From Corynespora cassiicola (Eukaryota; Ascomycota; Dothideomycetes; Pleosporales; Corynesporascaceae): a DNA stretch of 64,000 nucleotides. Below are positions 56,461 to 64,000 of the stretch, one piece after another. The translations under genes were made by a program, and so were the position numbers. Location: the NCBI GenBank assembly GCA_022059125.1, contig JAEUWY010000006.1, positions 1,550,001-1,614,000 of the forward strand. The letters run 5' to 3'. Positions within the stretch are counted from its first letter, which is position 1. Each line of letters starts with the position of its first letter. The notes under the pieces are model-generated. The model had not been told where the DNA came from and did not search any database. It worked only from the letters and a program-made list of their open reading frames with translations.

Positions 56461-59327
56461 TCAATCGGCCAACCCCGGCACCGGAGCGATATTATCATAC
56501 ACGCTTTTGTTGAAGAACCTGTACACCTTCCGTCCGATATCCGTCCCTACAAGCTTGCATAGATCCCTCTCTTCCATGTTCGCCAACTCGACTATGTTCT
56601 CCATCGCCATTGTAAACGTCGTAACTGCCTTCTCATTCATACCTGGAATAGCCCGCAGCATATCTTGGCTAACTTGGTTGAAACTCCTCATCACGTCACC
56701 TTGCATGTTCGGATCCAATCCTATTTGCACTGCCTTCATAGGGTCCGGTTCTTCTTGCTGCTTCTTCAGCTCCGAGAAAATCTCCGCGGTTTGATACGGC
56801 GAGGAGCTCCAGATGATGCGCAACCGCGGAAAAGCCAGGGTCAGCATCACGAGCTTAGCTTGCAAATCTGGCGCGGAGGCGGCTCCTGCACCCGTCGGCG
56901 CTGACATGTCAGAGAAGGGTTCCAGGGTGAAAGACTTGTTCTGATCGAACTCAATGAGCAGCATGGGCGACTTGTAGTGCTCCATCATGGACTCGGCTTG
57001 GTTGTACAACCGCCCATTTGCGAAGGAGCCGATGAGATCGCGGACGGACTTGCGCTCGACGCAGATCTGTGGTGAGAGGACGTAGTCGCCCACAGTCAAC
57101 ATGCAGGGCACAACCTCGATGCTCTTACCGTGCAGCAATGACGGTAGGCTGGATCGGAACTCACGAACGTCGACAATTACACGAGGTGGCTGGGCTGTTG
57201 CGGCGAGACGTCCGCCGCCTGCTATGCGTGTATTGATTGTTCTGAGGAAAGCCTCCTGTGGGTCGAGGTTTGTATTTGTGAGTGTTACGGCCATGTTTGC
57301 ACGCTCGCGGATCAGACGTGTGAATGCGTCTTTTTCGCGTCGGACGGCAGAAAGATAACGCTGTTCCTCGACGCTGCCGCCGTAGTACATGAAGAATACT
57401 TTGACGGCGCGGTCTGTATGCGAGGAGCGATAGACCTCTATACGGCGAATAAAAGCCGCATCGGGTTCGTACATGATGACGTAGCGAGGTTTTGTTTCTT
57501 CGAGAATGTGTTCGTCCATGTCTCCTTCGTAGGGGTGGACCACAATGAGGTTATTCATGTCAAACAGCTCATAGTAATCTTCCATGTTTTCGAGTGGATC
57601 AACGCCTATTTCAGCCTTTTGTGCATTTTCGATTTCTGTTGGTTGAAGTTCCGCCATTAGGCTTGCAATATGCGCGTCCCGATCTCCAGCAGTCCGTATG
57701 GCACCATTTTCTGAGCGGGATGGTCCCGAGGCTGCCGCACCACCTCCTCTCATTCTGCGCCTTTTGTTCGGGGGAGCTTTACCAGATTTACCACTTTGGC
57801 CTCGTTGGTCTGTAGATTTGTTGATGGCCTTCTCGTTCTCAGAGAAAAGAGCTGCACTGACTTTGGAGAAGTCTTTCTTCCATCCAAGGTAGCCGCGCAG
57901 TTTTCGGCGCATCAAGAACTTTCCGGAAGGTTCATCTGGTTCTCCCATCTCACCGGCAGTGCCTTCGAGGTCTACCCACATGGTCTGCAAGTATTCTCGA
58001 ATCTGGCGACAGGTACCTTGGTCGCCGCACATGACAAGAATTGCGCCGTTCGAACTGTCTTGGGGGACAGGGTTGAGGTACGCATCCTGCTCGATTTCTT
58101 GGAGAATCTCAGCCAGCTGTGACCATTTAGGCATCTCCTCGAGCACCGGTTCTAAGCCATCCGGAACATCATTCGACCCCACAAGCTCTGCGTTGGTCAA
58201 CTTTCCTTTGTAGACTCTCCGCTTCGCCGTAGTAAATATGGTTTCGGCTGCATCCAGGAAAAGCCACGGCGACTGATTTTGTCTGGTCGAGCCAGGTGGT
58301 GGTTTTGAAGCAGCGAGAACAGTATCAAGGTATTTGTTGAAGTTGACAGCGTCATATGTAAGAAGAGCGTGGAGTATTGTCCGGAGCAAAGTCAGATCCC
58401 GCACCACTTGGCGAGTTTTGAATGTTGTCCGATGCCACACGGGGTCCAGCTGCCGCCTGATTATTGTGTCAAAGTTGCGATGCAGAGCACTGTCGAGTGT
58501 CCAGTCCTCCATTTCGATACCGGAGTTACTCTTCCTCAGCTCACTAATGCTAACTTCGACACATTCTAGCACTGCGTTCTGTATGTCTCGCATAGCTTCT
58601 GTCATTGGCACTTCCAGCTCAATGACCTCGGCTTTCTTTCTCCCCTCCAATGACTTCGCCACAGTGACGTGAAACCGTGGATACAAAGAGGGCTTCTGCA
58701 GGAAGAGGTTTTTCATCATGTTGGTCAACGGTGCAAACCCGGTTGTGAACGGCTCTGGGGCGTCGGAGAAGGCTTTGAGGAAGCCCTCTTTGTTCTTCTG
58801 CCGATAGATTCGAATGATGAAGGCTTCCAATGAGGTCGCAATGACCTTCTCAGCATGTAGCACCAGCATCCCAGTAACTGTCTCCGGCTTTAGCAAGCCA
58901 GACAAAAAGTCCACGATGAGAATGCGCGATGTCACACTGAATATCCCTCCTTGTGCATACATCTTCTCACGCGTCCCTACACTCATGAGATCGGTGTTGA
59001 CCAGACTCAGCCCTCTCGCCTTCGGCGCCGCGTTGACAGCAGCATGCTCAGCGAGCGCCTCGCCAATCCACACATTTTCCCGCTCATCCGCGCCAACGAG
59101 TAGTATCAGGTTGTTTCCGACGGCATCGTACGAGTGGAGGAGGTTTGTGACGATGCGCAGCAGGCCGAGGCCGCGCGCAAGGACGACGAGTTCATCTTCC
59201 TCCCGTAGTTCCTTGAAGATCTCTTGTTGGAATTCCTGACGTCATTAGCACAGTGGCAGAAGAAAAGAGACCGCGCACCTACGAGAGGAAGTGACAGCTT
59301 CACAGGAGCTTGCTCATCGCTGGGCAT
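56461..59327 (-). CDS. RAD1: RAD1/XPF structure-specific endonuclease, 939 aa, two exons
   Basis: Minus-strand exons 59283-59327 and 56461-59235. A 47-nt intron (GTAGGT, GCTAATGAC branch, CAG) joins KLSLPL to EFQQEIFKEL. This is the catalytic subunit of the Rad1-Rad10 (XPF-ERCC1) nuclease for nucleotide excision repair, single-strand annealing and crosslink repair. The N-terminal SF2 helicase-like region is degenerate (DELVVLARGLGLLRIVTNL; LILLVGADERENVWIGEALAEH). The ERCC4 nuclease core lies near 730-760: VGDYVLSP followed by CVERKSVRDLIGSF, keeping the ERKxxxD catalytic set, then NGRLYNQ. The C-terminus carries a tandem helix-hairpin-helix for Rad10 and DNA binding (LRAIPGMNEKAV; CKLVGTDIGRKVYRF). 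Length fits fungal orthologues (mus-38 in Neurospora). Confidence 0.96.
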
Positions 59328-60123
59328 CTGGAACAGCCTGTAAGGTTGGCGATGTGGGGTGTAGAGGAGACCTTGGGACGTGCTGGGGTTCGCGTCGAAG
59401 CCGGGAGCTTCGCGAAGTCACGCTTCTGCGGCTTAGCCCAGCCCGGGTGTCACGTCCCTACCCCACAATCTGGCCCACGGTGTACCAATGCACCACCGAT
59501 CCAAGAAAGCTCAAGCTTCGCCACGGAGGGTATATTGATGCTTTATTTTTCTTTCAAGGTCATTTCGAGGAATGAGGCCTGTCTAACTGTGCCGGTATGC
59601 CGGAGCCAAGCGCTCCGCATTGTCTTTGTCACATTGCGGAGGGCTTCGCTGCCACGAATCACTCTCCGAAAATGCTAAAAAGCAAGTCTGATCCAATGAG
59701 TTGCACTGTGATTTGCCATGGAGGTTTATGGCTGCAGGTGTCGCGTTCTATTAATCTATATCCCCACATTTTAATATACCAAGTCGGAATATTGCACGGT
59801 AGATCCCTCTGTCAAGCCTAGTGTCGGGAGACTAAGCTTCGATAACTGAGCCTTTTTGATCATGCCCCTCATGAATTCTCCGGGTAACACTTGGTCATTC
59901 CGGAGACCATCACATCTATCCGACGGGCACATTGTGCCGCAGGACCCCTTCCTGCCTCTTCCACTCGACTAACCCACCTGTTGCACAGTCTGGCCCACCA
60001 AGTCAGAGATGGAATATTTCGTAGATGGAGCATATATAGGCCTCTGGTCTAGTCAAACCGTTGATTTAGATCAGTTTCTACTGTCTTTTTGCGTTGTGCT
60101 TTCAGTATTTGGACTCATCCACC
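59328..60123. promoter_or_regulatory. Divergent intergenic promoter, RAD1 (-) / GH5 (+)
   Basis: 796 bp. The GH5 side has a TATATA at 60033-60038 about 90 bp before the start codon. A perfect 7-bp inverted repeat TCTCCGG-N16-CCGGAGA (59877-59906) contains CGG/CCG half-sites of the kind bound by Zn2Cys6 regulators. Confidence 0.5.
60033..60038 (+). promoter_or_regulatory. TATA box of the GH5 gene
   Basis: TATATA within CATATATAGG, 86 bp before the ATG. Its position fits an inducible cellulase promoter. Confidence 0.55.
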
Positions 60124-61433
60124 ATGCGTTTCTTGTCTGCTTTGCTCGTTGCAGCCACTGCAGGTCTTGCTATTGCAGCTCCAGTGACCAAGCGAGCTTC
60201 AAAGTTTAAATGCAAGTTTTTCTCATACTATCATACATGTCTGCTCTTGCCTAACCATCGATAGTCTTCGGTGTAAATGAGAGTGGTCCTGAGTTTGGCA
60301 ACAAAAACTTTCCGGGAGTCAAGAACAAAGATTATGTCTGGCCAACTACCAGCACCATTGATGTTGGTACATCTTTGATCTGCGTAGAAGCTCTCTCACA
60401 TTAGCTAGCAATTTATCAGCAAGGGGTTCAATACCTTCCGTATCAATATCATGATGGAACGTATTATCCCGAGCCAGCTCAGTAGTGGTCTCGACTCGGC
60501 CTACTTCAAAGATCTTGACGATGTAAGGAAATATATCTTCCCGGATACAAATTTGTTCTGACTAGCAGAGACCGTCAAATACATCACCAACAAGAAGGCA
60601 TATGCTATGATAGTGCCTCACAATTACGGACGCTACTACGACAAAATCATCACTGACGTGACGGGCATGGAAAAATTCTGGAAGACGCTTGCAACACCCT
60701 ACAAGGACAATCAGTATGTCATATTCGACACCAACAACGAATGTATGTCTAACCTCATCCAATTCTCTGTACCTACATAGCTAACATGGGTTAGTCCACG
60801 ATATGGACCAAAGCCTTGTCGTACAACTTAACCAGGCCTCTATCAACGGAATCCGCTCTGCAGGAGCAACTACCCAATACATCCACGTCGAGGGCAACAG
60901 CTGGTAAGCGAGTGCCATTCTATCGCATGACTTATTGATCATTCCATGCTCACTTCATTCATAAGGAACGGGGCATGGACATGGACGTCGTCTCAGAATG
61001 GAGCCACCATGGGTGCCCTTACCGATCCAAACAATCTGCTTGTCTATCAGATGCACCAGTACCTGGATACCGATGGTAGTGGAACCCATGCAGAATGTGT
61101 TTCAGCGACCATTGGCCAGGAACGCGTGAGAGCTGCTACGCAATGGTTGAAACAAAATGGAAAGATTGGCTTCATCGGGGAGTTCGCTGGAGGTGCAAAT
61201 TCGCAGTGCCAGAGCGCAATAAGAGGCATGCTAGACTACATGGCGCAGAACTCAGATGTCTGGCAGGGAGCTCTTTGGTGGGCTGCTGGACCTTGGTGGG
61301 CTGGTGAGTAATCCCTCGTATGCCTGATAGCCATGATACTGAAGCACTTTGTGCAGACTACATGTACAGCATTGAACCTACGTCGGGAAAAGCTTGGGGG
61401 TCTTACATGAGTCTCCTGCAGTCAGCACAGTAA
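60124..61433 (+). CDS. Secreted GH5 endo-beta-1,4-glucanase, 331 aa, seven exons
   Basis: Exons 60124-60211, 60265-60362, 60409-60522, 60571-60742, 60795-60903, 60966-61303 and 61357-61433. A signal peptide ([18 protein letters not shown]) and a Kex2-like APVTKR site precede the mature (beta/alpha)8 domain [14 protein letters not shown]5 landmarks are FNTFRI (strand-2 Arg), PHNYGRYY, the acid/base Glu157 in [32 protein letters not shown], the nucleophile Glu266 in GFIGEFAGG, and [12 protein letters not shown] near the end. There is no cellulose-binding module. It would cleave cellulose or related beta-glucans outside the cell. Splice signals are unusual: intron 1 is GC-AG (GCAAGT), intron 2 needs a weak GTTGGT donor, and intron 3 needs a GAG acceptor just past a CAG. 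All joins nevertheless keep the frame. Confidence 0.9.
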
Positions 61434-61617
61434 ACTCAGAGGGTGCCCATCCTGAGGAAGAAGCTCATATGTGCAGAGATCAAATGGGTTAATTCATGGA
61501 AGCGAATCAATTTGCCATTTCCCATAGGCCATGCGTTCTTGATAGGCCCATAATTCATATGTATACATTACACGAAGATAAACCCTAATATACAAGGCGC
61601 GAAGGAGCCCATTGCAT

Positions 61618-62207
61618 CTAATTTGTGCTGGCCCGAATCTCCGCCTTCCTCTTCTCCTCTTCGGCGGCGGCGGCTGCTTGCGCTTCTCTCAATTGATTCT
61701 TCGCATTCTCGGCACGCTTGGCATCGATCTCCTTTTGAGCAGCCCAGACTGAAAACATCCGTAAGCCTGCATATATACATTATGGGGCAGAGAGGGGTTA
61801 CTTACTAGGCTTACTTGACTTGCTGGCCTCCTTCAGTTGCAACACGAAGTCGTCGAATTCCTGCTGACGCGCGCCTCGCTGTTCAAGCGCTCGCTTTTGA
61901 AGCTCAGGGTTGTATCTCTATAACCTCGTCAGCATCGAGGTAAGTTATCGTCCAATTTGCGTGATCCATGACCTGGTAGAGGGTGGGGAGGCACGTGATC
62001 AGCGCTCAATGGAAGAAAAACCGACACATACCTTGAAGATCTCCTCTTCGGTCGGCGTCACATACCACACAAACGCTGGACCACCGATGCAGAGCGCCGC
62101 TCCTCTGTGATAGGTCAGCGATCATGTTCCTGGACTTCAAGCTGCTGGGGCGAGAAAGTGGAGACTCACGCGGTGATGGCTTTGATATACGTTCCGGTGC
62201 TAGGCAT
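61618..62207 (-). CDS. CBP4: CBP4, cytochrome bc1 complex assembly factor, 117 aa, four exons
   Basis: Minus-strand exons 62170-62207, 62032-62104, 61806-61917 and 61618-61748. Cbp4 is a mitochondrial inner-membrane protein that works with Cbp3-Cbp6 on newly made cytochrome b during complex III assembly. The start [12 protein letters not shown], a single membrane segment ([15 protein letters not shown], residues 14-28), then [18 protein letters not shown] is the family signature. The remainder is a charged coiled coil with an Ala/Glu/Lys-rich tail ending in ASTN. Four short exons are split by 65-, 114- and 57-nt introns with GTGAGT, GTATGT and GTAAGT donors. It is convergent with the GH5 gene, 184 bp apart. 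Confidence 0.92.
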
Positions 62208-62560
62208 TGTGATGCTTGGGGTATCAATACGACTATAGGTAGATTTCGATCTGATTCCCCTATTTCAATTGACGACAATGGCGTTGATTTTGTGAGCGTG
62301 CTTGGGTGTCGCTGTCATCGATTGACCGGCGATTTGGACGAAGTTGTGCTGCGCACCGCCACGCTTACTAAGGGAGAATATCACATGCTGATTGGCTCTA
62401 GCCAATCCATCTATACTTGGACGCCTCTCATAGAAAAACATCTTGATACTTGCAGATAGAGCGTTGACACCACTTTATGATCAATTACCAGGTATTCATA
62501 TGGCATTACCATATTTTGATCTTGCTCCTGCACATATCACCTGCTAAACCTGCTACATAT
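62208..62560. other. Intergenic, CBP4 promoter side
   Basis: 353 bp between the CBP4 start and the coding relic. No gene recognised. Confidence 0.5.
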
Positions 62561-63000
62561 TCAGGCAGCCAATTCCTTCACTTCGTTCCTACTCCTTTCA
62601 AATACGCAGATGAGCTTCTTTTGAGCCTCTAACAACGTCTCAAAATCATAATCATCGGGAAATATTTCCATAACAAGTTTTGAGAGCGCAACGTAGTTCT
62701 CGTACTGAGTACGAGCAGGCACATCGACTTCGTTCAGGACTAAATCCGCATGAAGACTCATAGCCTCGACAGGCAACAAGCTCTTCTCAAATATTTCCCT
62801 TGTAAAGAAAGCCCTGTCGATTAGTCTGTTTGTTATAATGCCAAATGAGCCACATAGATATCAAAATCTCTCTTTGTTTCTAATGTAATGCCTTTATAGA
62901 TGTTAGATATGCGAGCGTGAAAGTCCTTGGTGGTATGTACTGGTTTAATTTTGAACATTATTGCAATTCTCAAAGTAAGATTCAGTTGAGGATGAATTTT
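62561..63000 (-). pseudogene. Frame-broken relic of an unidentified protein gene
   Basis: Two protein-like minus-strand segments in different frames adjoin near 62835. The upstream part (KIHPQLNLTLRIAIMFKIKP, then HTTKDFHARISNIYKGITLE, to IYVAHLAL) ends at TAA. The downstream part (LIDRAFFTREIFEKSLLPVE, then MSLHADLVLNEVDVPARTQY, to SRNEVKELAA) continues one base out of phase to a stop at 62561. The only GT available near the join would make a roughly 28-nt intron, too short to splice. A one-base loss (or two-base gain) explains the join better. Amphipathic, non-repetitive composition supports real coding ancestry. The family is not recognised, and the 5' end is not identified. A longer intron starting at GTACAT (62940) is the alternative. 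Confidence 0.5.
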
Positions 63001-64000
63001 CCAACAGCTCTCGGATTCAGGCTTTAATACTTACTCTCAAGTTTACTAATACGCGGACGTCTGCTGAAGCTATGGTATGGTTAAATGTAGAAACCACGTG
63101 CATGTTCACATGGCACACGGAAGGTTGGCTTTAGGAAGTCATTTAATGACAGATGGATATCATGTACTACCGACACGTGAGCTTTTATCAACCACTGTGT
63201 TGATTATTGAATCACGATCTAAGTCCATGTCCGCAAATGACTATGGCTCGGTTTATGGTGGCTCCGAAAAATTGGATCATGATTACCCTGCATCTTAGGA
63301 TCACGAAACATCGGTATTCAGTCCCTGGTGTCTGTTTTCTCTTGCTGAGAAAGATTAGAATCGTAGGGGTGTTGTTCTTAGGCATGACTTTTGTGGCCGA
63401 AGTCACACTGTTCGTCTAGACTCTAGGCAATCCTCGCAAAAAGATACTACGGAGTATTCTTCAAAGGGTTAGTGGGTTCCCAATGCGTTGAGGTACGGGA
63501 AAACAAATTAGCGATAAGCCAGATTTCAAAGCTTCGGCGATGAGGATGCGCTAACGCACACATCTGACCATGATATAGTAGGCAAAAACAGAAACCTGCG
63601 ATAACATTCCGTGTTTTCTATTAACTTAATTACAAGCATTCCTATAGTAGTGAGATGGATCCACCATTAGCGGAACGGCGACCCAGTGTTCGGATAGGAT
63701 CGGAGAATGTGGATTTAACAGCTCGGCGAGGTATCGTGTACAGCGCATAGCGCATATTCTCACCGCCATCAGTATGTCCGAGAAGGTTCCACGAAGCTAA
63801 GAAGCTCAGACAAGTCGTGTAAATTTAGGTGCCAAGAAGTGAATCACGTGTGCGTCTCTAACCACGGATGGCTTGCCCGAGAGACAGCCACTGGAGATTG
63901 TCGGGCCCTTAGCGGGATTTGGGACCCGCCATCCTGGTTTTCGGGTCCCAAAGCCAACTCTTATCAGCCTTGATGTCCGAACCAAGGTACATCGATGTAT
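63001..64000. other. Right-end sequence without a supported gene
   Basis: 1 kb of AT-richer sequence than the rest of the window. Short frames only. Near the end lies a perfect 11-bp inverted repeat (63918-63952). Confidence 0.45.
63918..63952. repeat. Perfect 11-bp inverted repeat, 13-nt loop
   Basis: TTTGGGACCCG at 63918-63928 is matched by CGGGTCCCAAA at 63942-63952 with a 13-nt spacer. An overlapping shorter repeat, GCGGG (63912-63916) with CCCGC (63925-63929), is also present. It could be a mobile-element end, a transcription terminator or a protein-binding palindrome. Confidence 0.85.

Noticed and set aside
1..64000. CRISPR array, biosynthetic cluster, NLR-type immunity gene or intact transposon
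   Set aside because: No direct repeat-spacer structure, no PKS/NRPS/terpene or NACHT/NB-ARC motifs, and no transposase or reverse-transcriptase motifs were seen on either strand. The tandem arrays present have contiguous units of 2-8 bp.

Overview
This window looks like nuclear DNA of a filamentous ascomycete (Pezizomycotina). Introns are mostly 44-150 nt, with GTRNGT-type donors, YAG acceptors and GCTAAC/GCTGAC-like branch sites. The recognisable families are fungal or pan-eukaryotic: a FlbC-type C2H2 regulator, a fungal Zn2Cys6 regulator, CBP4, FMP46, a GH5 cellulase, RAD1/XPF, TYW3, eIF1A, eS30, a Rab escort protein and a CREG-like protein. A genus cannot be named from the sequence. Exon joins below were read by hand from splice signals and family conservation. 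No transcript evidence was available.

Layout. 1-5.5 kb: a possible gene start cut by the left edge, an SDR dehydrogenase, an intron-containing tRNA-Asp on the minus strand, and a four-exon Rab escort protein gene. 5.5-17.8 kb: about 12 kb without a convincing gene. Its last 4 kb is a GC-rich, stop-poor tract full of short tandem repeats, leading into the flbC-like gene (17.8-19.0 kb). 19-24.3 kb is again gene-free. 24.3-32.5 kb is compact: CREG-like (-), then eS30, FMP46 and a 1371-residue RRM protein (all +). 32.5-37.8 kb is gene-free with microsatellites. 37.8-39.2 kb holds the Zn2Cys6 gene (-), preceded by a second repeat-rich GC tract within a 7.7 kb gene-free stretch (39.2-46.9 kb). 46.9-62.2 kb is dense: an AT-hook/DUF2461 gene with very large introns (-), TYW3 (+), a methyltransferase with a run of 15 histidines (+), an uncharacterised basic protein (-), eIF1A (+), RAD1 (-), a secreted GH5 glucanase (+) and CBP4 (-). 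The right end (62.5-64 kb) holds a frame-broken coding relic and a perfect 11-bp inverted repeat.

The two developmental-type regulators are the only genes with multi-kilobase gene-free flanks on both sides. Their upstream tracts share architecture and even a repeat unit (CGACGGG). Housekeeping genes are packed with short spacers and several head-to-head promoters (CREG/eS30, DUF2461/TYW3, basic protein/eIF1A).

No single novel gene system (defence island, mobile cassette or biosynthetic cluster) is evident. The most unusual items are the giant introns of the DUF2461 gene, the poly-His methyltransferase, the paired repeat-rich upstream tracts, and splice-site oddities in the Rab escort and GH5 genes.
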